64,000 nucleotides of DNA from assembly GCF_004332155.1 (NCBI RefSeq), contig NZ_SJDV01000001.1, positions 186,001 to 250,000 of the forward strand, in the 5' to 3' direction. Below are positions 7,239 through 16,031 of this stretch, piece after piece (the first letter of the stretch is position 1; each line of letters opens with the position of its first letter). The notes beneath the pieces are model-generated. The model was not told the origin of the DNA. It searched no databases and saw only the letters and a list, made by a program, of their open reading frames with translations. Origin of the DNA: Gramella sp. KN1008. GTDB taxonomy: Bacteria > Bacteroidota > Bacteroidia > Flavobacteriales > Flavobacteriaceae. The position numbers and the translations under genes were made by a program.

Positions 7239-8894
7239 ATGAAAAACTTAAATTCTTTATTTTATTTATTCAGTTTGATTTGTCTTGGTCTCTTCTGCTC
7301 CTGTCAACAAAGATTAGAAACTGAATCGGATACAGGACTTACAACAAAAATAGACAGCATTTTTCAAAAATGGAACAATGATTCCACACCGGGAGTTGCG
7401 GTTGCAGTTGTTAAAAATGGAGAAGTTATTTTCAAAAAAGGATATGGAATGGCTAATCTGGAATATGATATTCCCATACAAACAAATACAATATTTCACA
7501 TTGCCTCAGAATCCAAACAGTTTACAAATTACTGTATCGCCTTATTAGCAGAACGAGGTAAGCTTTCCCTGGAAGATGATATTCGCAAACACCTTCCTTA
7601 CGTGCCCGACTTCGGAAAAAAAATAACTATAAAGAATTTAATTTATCATACCAGTGGATTAAGAGATCAATGGCAGCTGCTTGCTATAAGCGGCACACGT
7701 ATAGATGATGTGATAAAACAGGATCATATCATTAAACTTGTTGAAAATCAAAAGAGGCTGAACTTTGACCCCGGAGAAAGGCATCTTTACTGTAATACCG
7801 GATATACTTTATTGGCAGAGATAGTTGAAAAAGTAAGTGGAAATACTCTGAGAGAATTTGCCGAACAGGAGATTTTTAAGCCCCTGGATATGAACAACAC
7901 TCACTTCCACGACAATTATGAAGAAATAGTTAAAAACCGGGCTTACTCATATAATTCAATAGACAGTACTTCTTTTAAAAAGAGCATACTAAGTTACTCT
8001 ACCGTGGGGGCAACTAGTTTATTTACGACGGTTGAAGATGAAGCGAAATGGTTAAATAACTTAAACACAGGGAAAGTAGGAGGAATGGAAGTTGTAAATC
8101 AAATGCATGAATTAGGGGTGCTCAATTCTGGAGATACTTTGACATATGCCTTTGGACTTTCGATAGAAAGATACAAAGGAAGGAAAATGATTGGTCATGG
8201 TGGTTCAGATGCCGGATTCAGGTCATTTGTGGTTAGGTTCCCTGAAGAAGATTTAGGGATTATTGTTTTTAGCAATCTTGCAGATATAAGTGCTTATGGA
8301 AAAGCAATGGAAATTGCAGATATATTTCTGCCTGAAGAGAAACAGGAAAATAACGCTAAAGAATATGAGCAAAGTTTAAGTAAAAAGAAAATCGGGAATT
8401 ATTACAGTGATCAGGGATTGACTTGCGAATTAATTGATAGCACTGATTTATTCTTGAAATTTAATTGGGGAGCGGAACAATTAATTCCTTTGTCTGAATC
8501 AACATTTTCAATATTTAATGGTAATGGGAAAGTGAAATTTAGCAGTGATGATCATAATTCTTTTGAATTTTACTCTTTTGATGAGAAGCAACTATTAAAA
8601 AAATATACGCCAATTGATTCGACTGCAATAGATAATGAAGAATATGTTGGGAGCTTTAAAAATGATGAGTTGGACTCTGAATATAAAATTAAATCTAATG
8701 GCGATCACCTAATTTTGCAGCATAAGAAATATGAAGATGTTAAACTTGAACCTATTACTATTAATCAGTTTACAAGCCCTCATTGGTGGATGCAAAACAT
8801 AATATTTGATCGTAACGAAGAAGGAAAAATTGTAGGTTTTGAAATTAATAGCGGAAGGGTTCTGCATTTATATTTTAAAAAGACTATTAAATAA
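7239..8894 (+). CDS. Beta-lactamase-family serine hydrolase lipoprotein
   Basis: A 551-residue protein with a lipoprotein signal (core LICLGLFCSC). The catalytic domain is of the class C beta-lactamase / penicillin-binding (PF00144) type. SxxK is SESK near residue 90, the Tyr-x-Asn motif is YCN near 185, and HGGSDAG near 330 replaces the KTG triad as in many esterase-like members. A C-terminal extension of about 180 residues is beta-rich. Such proteins act in the periplasm or at the surface as peptidases or esterases, and true beta-lactam resistance is unlikely without other evidence. It is a stand-alone gene between elements E and F. Confidence 0.82.
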   Translation: MKNLNSLFYLFSLICLGLFCSCQQRLETESDTGLTTKIDSIFQKWNNDSTPGVAVAVVKNGEVIFKKGYGMANLEYDIPIQTNTIFHIASESKQFTNYCIALLAERGKLSLEDDIRKHLPYVPDFGKKITIKNLIYHTSGLRDQWQLLAISGTRIDDVIKQDHIIKLVENQKRLNFDPGERHLYCNTGYTLLAEIVEKVSGNTLREFAEQEIFKPLDMNNTHFHDNYEEIVKNRAYSYNSIDSTSFKKSILSYSTVGATSLFTTVEDEAKWLNNLNTGKVGGMEVVNQMHELGVLNSGDTLTYAFGLSIERYKGRKMIGHGGSDAGFRSFVVRFPEEDLGIIVFSNLADISAYGKAMEIADIFLPEEKQENNAKEYEQSLSKKKIGNYYSDQGLTCELIDSTDLFLKFNWGAEQLIPLSESTFSIFNGNGKVKFSSDDHNSFEFYSFDEKQLLKKYTPIDSTAIDNEEYVGSFKNDELDSEYKIKSNGDHLILQHKKYEDVKLEPITINQFTSPHWWMQNIIFDRNEEGKIVGFEINSGRVLHLYFKKTIK

Positions 8895-8899
8895 TTACT

Positions 8900-9038
8900 G
8901 GTTGTAATAGCTCATAACGGCAGCTTTAGAAAGAAAATAAGTAATTTCACCCAAACAGGTCTTAAACCGACCTCCCGATAGCGGTCGGGACCGAGTTCCT
9001 GGTCTGGCAACTTTCGATAACCGGGACCTTTAGACAAC
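8900..9038 (+). repeat. attC-like intergenic element F
   Basis: The ends are GGTTGTAATAGCTCATAACG and CGATAACCGGGACCTTTAGACAAC. GTTGT pairs with ACAAC and CATAACGG pairs loosely with CCGGTTAT of the reverse complement. It has the family core (TTTAGAAAGAAAATAAGTAA at 8925-8944) and ACAGGTCTTAAACCGACC, which recurs in altered form in elements B and G. An extra perfect mini-hairpin, CCCGA(TAGCGG)TCGGG, sits inside it. Confidence 0.57.
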
Positions 9039-9054
9039 ATTTTGAAGAGAATTA

Positions 9055-10074
9055 ATGACTAAAATTGGATTCATTGGAACGGGTTGGACCGATATAGGTC
9101 AGATCAAAGCTTTTCAAAAGAGCGGACTTATCCCACAGGCCATTTTTTCCAGAAGTTACGACAAGGCAAAAGCCATAGCTGATAGATACTCGATCCCGGA
9201 AATTTATACCGACTGGAAAAAATTGATCGAATCACCTAAGATTGATCTTGTAAGTATCGTTTTACCCACCTTCATGCATTCTGAAGTTATCAGGTATGCC
9301 AGGAGATCTGGTAAAGCTTTCATTTGTGAGGCACCTTTTTTATCAGCCGGAGAGATAGAAGATCTAATCTCCCGGAAAAATAAGCTTGAGATAATTGATT
9401 ATGAATTAAGGTTTACTCCCCATTTCATTAAGATGAAAGATCTTATTGGAGAAAACAGAATTGGACGTGTAGAGTCTTTCCATTTTGAATACTTGAACAA
9501 TAGCGCCCTCAACAAAGAAATAAAATGGGACTGGTCTAATGACCTACAACTGGGTGGAGGATATTTAAACCTGGTTGGGGGACATTTTATTGATCTGGGA
9601 AATTATCTTTTCGGGAATTACCAGAAAATAATAGAGACTAAGCTACATATTTATCAACCGGAAAAAGAAGATAATAAGGGGCGTCTAAGAGAAGTGACTG
9701 CTGATGATGAGGCATATCTGAAACTGGAGTATCCGGATAAAGTATTCGGTGAAATCTTTATCAGTCAGATGAGTGATAAAGAAGAAAAACTTCTGTTTGA
9801 AGTAAAAGGATCCGGCGGTAAATTAAAGCTTGAGAACAACGAACTTCTCCTTGAGAATGATAATTCAGTTAAAAAGGTGGATTTAAATTATGACCAAAGT
9901 CTGTTTACGGGCTTTGATAATAACCTTTTTACGATCGGGAGCTTTTTCCTGGGACAAAGAATTAAACAGGCTTTGGAAGGGAAGGATAATTTTGAATTTC
10001 CGGGTTTAAAAGATGCCCTGGTGAATCAAAAGCTACTTGATAAGGTATACAAAACCCTGCCTGAAAAAGCATAA
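9055..10074 (+). CDS. Gfo/Idh/MocA-family protein with altered EKP motif
   Basis: A 339-residue cytosolic protein. The N-terminal Rossmann domain (GFIGTGWTDIGQI, with the GxGxxxxxQ form of the nucleotide-binding loop) is followed by the Gfo/Idh/MocA pattern KLIESPKIDLVSIVLPTFMH. At the usual E-K-P motif, whose lysine helps bind cofactor and substrate, the sequence reads C-E-A-P (residues 91-94), so the lysine is an alanine. The C-terminal domain is GFO_IDH_MocA_C-like, with GGGYLNLVGGHFIDLGNYLFG including the conserved GGxxxxxGxHxxD. It may be a dehydrogenase with a changed mechanism or a non-catalytic binder. It is a stand-alone gene in the array. Confidence 0.82.
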   Translation: MTKIGFIGTGWTDIGQIKAFQKSGLIPQAIFSRSYDKAKAIADRYSIPEIYTDWKKLIESPKIDLVSIVLPTFMHSEVIRYARRSGKAFICEAPFLSAGEIEDLISRKNKLEIIDYELRFTPHFIKMKDLIGENRIGRVESFHFEYLNNSALNKEIKWDWSNDLQLGGGYLNLVGGHFIDLGNYLFGNYQKIIETKLHIYQPEKEDNKGRLREVTADDEAYLKLEYPDKVFGEIFISQMSDKEEKLLFEVKGSGGKLKLENNELLLENDNSVKKVDLNYDQSLFTGFDNNLFTIGSFFLGQRIKQALEGKDNFEFPGLKDALVNQKLLDKVYKTLPEKA

Positions 10075-10081
10075 TAAACAG

Positions 10082-10155
10082 GAGGCAGGCTTTAAAAGGA
10101 AATAATTATCTTCACCCGTACACCGGGTTTTAAGCCGACATCCTGATGGCGGTAA
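10082..10155 (+). repeat. attC-like intergenic element G
   Basis: Contains GGCTTTAAAAGGAAATAATTATCTTCACCC, whose core AAATAATTATCTT is identical to elements C and D, then ACACCGGGTTTTAAGCCGAC (compare AACAGGTCTTAAACCGACC in F). The right arm (GATGGCGGTAA) is shortened and no clear pairing of the outer ends is seen. Confidence 0.48.
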
Positions 10156-10179
10156 TTTTTTTGGAGTAAAATTCAGGAA

Positions 10180-11715
10180 ATGATGTCAAAAAAAAGATTG
10201 ATCTTATTCGGATTTATATTGGTAAAATTCTTACTTCAATATATTTTAATAAGTCCGGAATACGATCTTCAAAGAGATGAATACTTACATCTCGATCTAG
10301 GGAACCACCTTGACTGGGGATATTTATCCGTTCCGCCCTTTATCGCATGGGTCTCGAAAATAATTTATCTTCTGGGGAATTCTGTTTTCTGGGTCAAATT
10401 CTTCCCGGCCCTTTTCGGAGCATTGACGATTGTAGTAGTATGGAAAAGTATTGAGCAACTAAAAGGGAACCTGTTCGCTTTGATCCTGGGAGCGACCTGT
10501 GTTCTATTGTCGGTACTGTTAAGGCTCAACACTTTATATCAGCCAAACAGCTTCGATGTATTGAGCTGGACGCTGTTCTACTATATTCTTATACGATATA
10601 TCAATTCTGAAAATTCAAAATGGATCTACATGGCAGCTTTGGTCTTTGCCTTAGGATTCCTTAATAAGTACAACATTGTTTTTCTGGTTATAGGCCTGAT
10701 TCCTGCGATCTTATTAACTGAACAGCGAAGCATCTTCCGTTTAAAGCAATTATATATAGCCGCAATTCTGGGGCTGTTGCTAATTGCTCCAAACCTTCTC
10801 TGGCAGTACCAGAATGATTTCCCGGTTATTCACCATATGAACGAACTGGCAAACAGGCAGTTGGTGCATGTGAACAAGCTTGACTTCTTAAAGTCACAGG
10901 TATTTTTCTTTATAGGTTCTTTATTTGTGATCATTTCTGCCCTCTACGCATTAGTCTTTTATAAGCCTTTCAAAAAATTCAGATTATTTTTCTGGGCGTT
11001 CTTTTTTACACTGGCTGTCTTTATGATTTTGAGAGCTAAAGACTATTACGCCATTGGTCTTTATCCAATCTACATTTCATTTGGTTCGGTTTTTCTGGGA
11101 CAGCTGTTAAAGGACGGGAGAAAAAGCCTTTTACAACCGGTTGCTATTGCAGTTCCTGTATTATTATTTATTCCCATATTCAATATTGCATTCCCTAATA
11201 AAAGTCCGGAGTATATCATTGCTAATTCTGAAAAATACAGGGAATTAGGACTGCTTAGATGGGAAGATGGGAAAGACCATTTAATACCCCAGGATTATGC
11301 CGATATGCTTGGATGGAAAGAACTTGCCCAAAAAGTAGATTCTGTATATAGCCTAATTCCAGGTTCAGAACAAACCCTCGTACTTTGTGATAATTATGGC
11401 CAGGCGGGAGCAATAAATTATTATTCAAAGAAAGGAATAAAGGCGGTTTCTTTTAATGCGGATTATATAAACTGGTTTGAGCTTGATCAACCATATAAAA
11501 ACCTTATTCGCATCAAATCATACGATGAAAAAGATAAGGAGCTTAAGGATACAAGTCAGTATTTTGAATCGGGAATTATAGCCGATTCCATAACAAACCG
11601 GTATGCCCGGGAATATGGAGCAACGATCCTCGTTTTTACAACCGCTAAAATTGATGTAAATGAAAGACTAGAAAATGAAATTGAAGAAGTAAGATCTATC
11701 GCCACCAGTGATTAA
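10180..11715 (+). CDS. Membrane glycosyltransferase, GT39/ArnT-like
   Basis: A 511-residue polytopic membrane protein of the PMT_2 / ArnT family. The acidic loop motif RDEYLHLD after the first membrane segment (near 32-39) is the conserved D/E-rich catalytic site of these enzymes. About nine to eleven hydrophobic segments follow up to residue 350, then a soluble periplasmic C-terminal domain of about 150 residues. Family members transfer a sugar from an undecaprenyl- or dolichol-type lipid carrier to lipid A, proteins or other acceptors on the outer face of the membrane. AGGAAATG precedes the first ATG; a second ATG follows directly. It is a stand-alone gene between elements G and H. Confidence 0.83.
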   Translation: MMSKKRLILFGFILVKFLLQYILISPEYDLQRDEYLHLDLGNHLDWGYLSVPPFIAWVSKIIYLLGNSVFWVKFFPALFGALTIVVVWKSIEQLKGNLFALILGATCVLLSVLLRLNTLYQPNSFDVLSWTLFYYILIRYINSENSKWIYMAALVFALGFLNKYNIVFLVIGLIPAILLTEQRSIFRLKQLYIAAILGLLLIAPNLLWQYQNDFPVIHHMNELANRQLVHVNKLDFLKSQVFFFIGSLFVIISALYALVFYKPFKKFRLFFWAFFFTLAVFMILRAKDYYAIGLYPIYISFGSVFLGQLLKDGRKSLLQPVAIAVPVLLFIPIFNIAFPNKSPEYIIANSEKYRELGLLRWEDGKDHLIPQDYADMLGWKELAQKVDSVYSLIPGSEQTLVLCDNYGQAGAINYYSKKGIKAVSFNADYINWFELDQPYKNLIRIKSYDEKDKELKDTSQYFESGIIADSITNRYAREYGATILVFTTAKIDVNERLENEIEEVRSIATSD

Positions 11716-11717
11716 TG

Positions 11718-11852
11718 AGGGCAATACATGGCATTCAACAAAGTTGCTAACTTAGAACACTAATCGACAAAACAATAAGCGGTCATCCCGATAACTATCG
11801 TGACCACGCTCCCTAATCAGCCAGCTTGTATTATGTGAGGCCGTTGGCATTA
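11718..11852 (+). repeat. attC-like intergenic element H
   Basis: A more diverged member. The right end TTGTATTATGTGAGGCCGTT matches TGTTATTATGCGAGAACGTT of element C at most positions, so the 3' arm is recognisable. The left side (CATGGCATTCAACAAAGTTG) and the middle are poorly conserved; GGCAT near the left end can pair with ATGCC from the right end. It ends about 10 bases before the next chosen ATG. Confidence 0.48.
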
Positions 11853-11861
11853 ATTTTTTAT

Positions 11862-12998
11862 ATGAGAAAGTTGCTGATCATATTTTTTTTGATTTTAGGT
11901 TATCTGCTTTTTTGGGCTAATTTCACTGCAATAGGGGTGATTGTAGATACTAGATTCTTTGTAGTAATCCTGTCTGGTATTCTAGTTTCAATTTTCAGTT
12001 ACTTTCTCATAAAAGAAAGAAAACCATATTATTACCTGACATTATTCCTCTCTCTCATTTTATTGATTCTTTCTGTTAGGGAATATTATTTCCTCTACGA
12101 TGAGAGCGAAATTACTTTTCAGAATGATAGAAAGGATTTCTATGGGACTCTTTATCAGCCAAAGTTTAAAAAAAGTAAATGTGTAATAGTTTTTATTCAT
12201 GGTTCAGGAAGTGAAACAAGAAAAGAATATGCTTTTCATGCCCGTCATTTAGCCCGACAGGGAATTGCCAGTTTTACTTACGATAAACGAGGTAGCGGGA
12301 AATCAGGGGGAGAAACTTATGAAGTTGGTTATAGCGGTTATGCTAATGACGCTATTTCTGCAATTAAAAAGATAAAATCTCAAAATAGTTTTGAAAAGGT
12401 GGGACTTTTTGCCGTAAGTGAAGGTGAATGGGTTAGCCTTATTGTGGATTCCTTAGAGAAAATAGATTTTATTTTAATGGTATCGGCTTCCGGCACCTCT
12501 CCATTTCAACAAAGCTTACGGGAATTAACTTACCGGCTGGAAAGAAAGAATTTCAGCGATCAGGATGTTGAGGAAGCTAAAAGTCTTTATCAGGAAATTC
12601 TGGCATTTGATAATGATTCGCTAAAGCGTGTACAATTAGAAAACAAGATCATGGAATCACAGCATAAAGCCTGGTTCGAGGCAGGCGAAGATTTCTCTAC
12701 TGAACTTTACTATTACCCATGGTGGCATAAGGTAATGAACTTTAATCCAAAGGAATATTTAGACAAAACAGATACCAATATTCTCGTTCTTATTGGAAAT
12801 GACAATCAATCCTTCCCACCATTAGAAACAATTTCAAACTTTGAGGGATATAAGAATATAAAAGTTGTGAAATTTGATAAAGGCGACCATTCATTACTCG
12901 AATGGAAGTTTGGGGAAGGTATTCCTCCACCATTTTTTGTAAAAGAATATTTAAAGACATACTCTGACTGGATTATTACTAATTGCAATAAAAACTGA
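11862..12998 (+). CDS. Alpha/beta hydrolase with N-terminal membrane segments
   Basis: A 378-residue protein. Three hydrophobic segments lie near residues 3-21, 31-49 and 57-75, followed by a hydrolase domain. It has the oxyanion-side motif FIHGSGSE near 113, YDKRGSGKSGG near 146, the nucleophile elbow AVSEGEW near 189 (the usual first Gly of GxSxG is Ala), and a C-terminal GDHS histidine. The active site is probably in the periplasm or on the cytosolic face; topology cannot be fixed from sequence. The upstream TTG that would extend the frame lies inside element H, so the ATG at 11862 is chosen. It is the last gene that clearly belongs to the element-delimited array. Confidence 0.78.
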   Translation: MRKLLIIFFLILGYLLFWANFTAIGVIVDTRFFVVILSGILVSIFSYFLIKERKPYYYLTLFLSLILLILSVREYYFLYDESEITFQNDRKDFYGTLYQPKFKKSKCVIVFIHGSGSETRKEYAFHARHLARQGIASFTYDKRGSGKSGGETYEVGYSGYANDAISAIKKIKSQNSFEKVGLFAVSEGEWVSLIVDSLEKIDFILMVSASGTSPFQQSLRELTYRLERKNFSDQDVEEAKSLYQEILAFDNDSLKRVQLENKIMESQHKAWFEAGEDFSTELYYYPWWHKVMNFNPKEYLDKTDTNILVLIGNDNQSFPPLETISNFEGYKNIKVVKFDKGDHSLLEWKFGEGIPPPFFVKEYLKTYSDWIITNCNKN

Positions 12999-13183
12999 TA
13001 CTTCCAACGGTCATCAAGATGTTGAAAAAGCAATCTTTTTTCAATATTCAGTATATAAATAACGCTTTTCAAAGGCACTTCTCAGTGTTATTCTGATTCC
13101 TGCTAAAAAATTTGCGTCTTTTTTAATCTCATTTCGTCTCTATATAAAGAGCTTTTTCGAAATGTTTAATTAAAAGAGATAAA

Positions 13184-14281
13184 ATGGAACAAGTTATTAG
13201 AATCGCAGAATTTGTTGTTGACTCATTTATTCATATCTGGCCCTACCTGGTGATTACGATTCCCATTGCGGTATTTGTAAATGTATCTGGAGTGTCAAAA
13301 AGGATCCACCGAATTGTAGACGCAAAACCTTTGGTCTCGGTCTTACTGGCCACCATCATTGGCGCTTTTAGCCCTTTTTGCTCCTGCGGAGTTATTCCGG
13401 TTATTGCATCCTTACTTATCGGGGGCGTGCCTCTGGCACCGGTGATGTCCTTCTGGATCGCATCCCCATCCATGGATCCCGAGATCTTCTTTTTGAGTAC
13501 GGCTACCATTGGATGGGAGCTATCTGTCTGGAGACTTGCTGCAACACTTTTTATAAGTCTGCTTTCAGGTTACATTACCCATGTATGTATGGTAAAAGGC
13601 TGGCTTGGAGCCGATATTCTGAAAAAGGATATGACAACATCTGCTAAAAGTCCGTTGAAAGTTGCCACTGAAAAGGCATGGGAAAGCCTGAAGATGATCT
13701 TTGCAGGAGATAGTGTAGCGAAAAGAGAAGTGCAGTTAGTGGCAAACGGGAATAATACCGCAACGCTGAACTGTTGTGTTTCAGCAACCGATTTAGACTC
13801 TGAGCCTGTAACCAGTGGTCAAACCCAGGAAACAAAAACCTGTAGCTCTAAAACCTGCTCCTCAGAGAAGGTATCTGTCTGGAATAAAGTATCCAGGGAA
13901 ACAATGAAGGCAACGCTTATGGTGACCAAATTCATGACGCTGGCTTTCATTATAAATGCTCTCATCCAGTTTTACGTACCCCAGGAATCAATTTCAAACA
14001 TCCTGGGCGGTAACGGGCTTATGTCCATAATAACCGCGTCCCTGGTGGGAATTCCCTTTTATACAAGTAATCTTACCGCGCTGCCTTTAATTGGCGGTCT
14101 GCTGGAACTGGGAATGAGTGAAGGAGCCGCTTTAGCCTTCCTGATATCGGGACCAATCACCACCCTGCCGGCAATGGCTGCTGTCTGGGGGATCGTGAGA
14201 AAAAAGATATTCATCATGTATGTGTCTTTTGCCCTGACCGGTTCTCTGATATTTGGGATATTGTTCAATCTGATAAATTAA
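13184..14281 (+). CDS. ArsP_1/SO_0444-type metal efflux permease
   Basis: A 365-residue membrane protein of the DUF318/ArsP_1 permease family. The first half has the signature FSPFCSCGVIPV near 62-73, and the second half has GIPFYTSNLTALPLIGG and LISGPITTLPAM, with about eight membrane segments overall. The central cytosolic loop (about 185-225) is cysteine-rich (CC, then TCSSKTCSSE), suggesting soft-metal binding. Relatives move copper/zinc (SO_0444 group) or organoarsenic; which metal is used here is unknown. The upstream 185 bases do not carry the array element, and base use is closer to the chromosome than that of the genes to the left. Confidence 0.82.
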   Translation: MEQVIRIAEFVVDSFIHIWPYLVITIPIAVFVNVSGVSKRIHRIVDAKPLVSVLLATIIGAFSPFCSCGVIPVIASLLIGGVPLAPVMSFWIASPSMDPEIFFLSTATIGWELSVWRLAATLFISLLSGYITHVCMVKGWLGADILKKDMTTSAKSPLKVATEKAWESLKMIFAGDSVAKREVQLVANGNNTATLNCCVSATDLDSEPVTSGQTQETKTCSSKTCSSEKVSVWNKVSRETMKATLMVTKFMTLAFIINALIQFYVPQESISNILGGNGLMSIITASLVGIPFYTSNLTALPLIGGLLELGMSEGAALAFLISGPITTLPAMAAVWGIVRKKIFIMYVSFALTGSLIFGILFNLIN

Positions 14282-14479
14282 AGCAGGAACATCGTAAAAT
14301 AATATTCGCCTGGTTGGTTGCGCTTCAAAGCATAGTTTAAACACCGTGCAGCCTTCAGGGAAAAAATAAGTAACTTAGGCTGCTTTTGAGACGTTTAAGC
14401 GATGAGGTTGTAGTTATTAAAATAGTATATCTGCAACGCTTAGTGTTCCGCTTCGTCTTTGGATTGAAAAACCTGAAAA
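14282..14479 (+). repeat. Possible degenerate array element
   Basis: The spacer contains GGGAAAAAATAAGTAACTTA (compare AGAAAATAAGTAATTTC in element F) and then AAGCGATGAGGTTGTAGT, similar to the right arm GCGAGAACGTTGTAATG of element C. The outer ends do not pair visibly, so membership of the family is weak. Confidence 0.3.
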
Positions 14480-15862
14480 ATGAATTCGAATTACTTAAGC
14501 ATTATCTTATACTTTCTGGTTCTTAATCTCTATGCCCAGGAACCTGAATTCTCCAGAGAGGAGGTTTTAGCCGACCTGGAAAGCCTAAGGGAAGCACTGG
14601 AAACTGCTCATTACGATCTATACGCCTATACTTCTAGAGAGGAGTTTGAGCTGGCCTATGAGGCAGCCAGAAGTTCTGTGGATCAAGACTCCTTAAGCTT
14701 ACTGGAAGCTACCAGCCTGTACCAGCGACTGGCCGCAGCGGTGGATAATGGCCATACCTCGGTTGATTTCCCGGTTCAGTCCTATATTGCCTATGCGCAG
14801 GCAGGCGGAACTCTCTTTCCCCTGGAGGTCGCTCTGGAGGATGATAAGGCCCTGGTAAGAAAGAACTGGTCTGCTAATGATAACATCAAAGCAGGTTCAG
14901 AGATACTGAGCATTAACGGGCGGAGCATTAAGGAGATCCTTTCAGAGATCTATCCTCAGATTTCTGCCGAACGCCCCTATTTCAAAAAAGCCAAGCTCGA
15001 GTTGTTTTCATTTCCCAGGTATTACTGGCAGGTCTTTGGAAAGCAGGATAATTTCCAGGTTGAAATACTTTCCAATGGGACAGCCGGAAAATATAGCCTG
15101 GATGCCATAGATGTGATTGAGGATTATGAGACAAAAAGAACGGAAATAATAAGTCCTGAGATGAAGCTGGAATTCATGGGAGCTGTGGCCTACCTGAATC
15201 CCGGCGGATTTGGAGGAGATGAAAACAGGTATAAAAAGTTCATCGATTCGGCTTTTACACAAATAAATGCCGGGAATAGCAGGGATCTTATCATAGACCT
15301 TAGAAACAATCCGGGTGGAGACGATGCTTTCAGTGATTATATGGTGTCTTATATAGCAGATAAGGACTTTAAATGGAATTCCAGGTTTACGCTCAAAACC
15401 AGTGAAATTCTTAAAGAGCACGGGCGAAAGAAAAGTGATACGACCACTGCTTACTGGCAGAGTATTCTTACCCATAAAAACGGGGAGATCTACGATTATG
15501 TTTTTGATGCCTATGAGCCCCAGGTTCCGGAAAAAAGATTTAAGGGAAATGTTTATGTGCTGGTGAACAGGCAGTCACATTCCCAGTCTGCGGTAACTGC
15601 CGCACAGATCCAGGATTATGGTTTTGGTACTATAGTGGGAGAAGAGACCGGCGATTATCCATCCCTGTATGCTTCTATTTTTCAGTATGAACTCCCCGAA
15701 ACGGGTATACCTGTACATATCTCTAAGGGATATATCGTTCGGGTGAACGGGAGCGAAAAGCAGGAAGGAGTGATTCCCGATATCCACATCAGGGATCATC
15801 TGCTTGATGAAAATGATGAGATCCTTAACGGTCTGCTCAGGAGGCTTGAAGAGAAAAATTAA
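14480..15862 (+). CDS. S41-family peptidase, secreted
   Basis: A 460-residue protein with a short signal peptide (IILYFLVLNLYAQ). The N-terminal part (20-100) is the helical domain seen in flavobacterial S41 proteins, followed by a PDZ-like stretch with the SINGRSI motif. The catalytic tail-specific-protease domain has LIIDLRNNPGGDD near 272-284 and VNRQSHSQSAVTAA near 363-376, where the Ser of the SQSA block fits the catalytic serine. GEETGDYPS follows. S41 enzymes are periplasmic serine proteases that process C-termini or misfolded proteins. It is a stand-alone gene. Confidence 0.83.
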   Translation: MNSNYLSIILYFLVLNLYAQEPEFSREEVLADLESLREALETAHYDLYAYTSREEFELAYEAARSSVDQDSLSLLEATSLYQRLAAAVDNGHTSVDFPVQSYIAYAQAGGTLFPLEVALEDDKALVRKNWSANDNIKAGSEILSINGRSIKEILSEIYPQISAERPYFKKAKLELFSFPRYYWQVFGKQDNFQVEILSNGTAGKYSLDAIDVIEDYETKRTEIISPEMKLEFMGAVAYLNPGGFGGDENRYKKFIDSAFTQINAGNSRDLIIDLRNNPGGDDAFSDYMVSYIADKDFKWNSRFTLKTSEILKEHGRKKSDTTTAYWQSILTHKNGEIYDYVFDAYEPQVPEKRFKGNVYVLVNRQSHSQSAVTAAQIQDYGFGTIVGEETGDYPSLYASIFQYELPETGIPVHISKGYIVRVNGSEKQEGVIPDIHIRDHLLDENDEILNGLLRRLEEKN

Positions 15863-16031
15863 GCCTGCAGGTAGAATTATAAAAGGCCTGATGTGGCAGG
15901 CATGGCTCTTTCAACGGGAATAAAATAAAATACCTAAATTAACAAGCCACGGTCCAGGTCATTAAGTTCGAACCCCCTACTCAGTAACTTAGTTCATCCG
16001 GAAGATTGTCCTATACTAAAAATGTATAAAT
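15863..16031. other. Spacer with weak resemblance to array elements
   Basis: Holds CGGGAATAAAATAAAATACC, reminiscent of the AT-rich element core, and TCAGTAACTTAGTTCATCCGG. No paired arms, promoter or terminator is clear. It is listed only because it sits in the same place as the elements further left. Confidence 0.2.

Noticed and set aside
7239..8894. Serine hydrolase considered as an AmpC beta-lactamase
   Set aside because: The KTG triad is replaced by HGG and there is a long C-terminal extension; esterase- or peptidase-like function is more likely.
2561..11852. The array elements considered as a CRISPR array
   Set aside because: Units are separated by whole genes, diverge from one another and lack regular short spacers; no cas genes are present.
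13243..14268. Several opposite-strand and out-of-frame open frames inside the metal permease gene
   Set aside because: They are shadows of a long, well-conserved gene and are common where codon bias leaves the other frames open.
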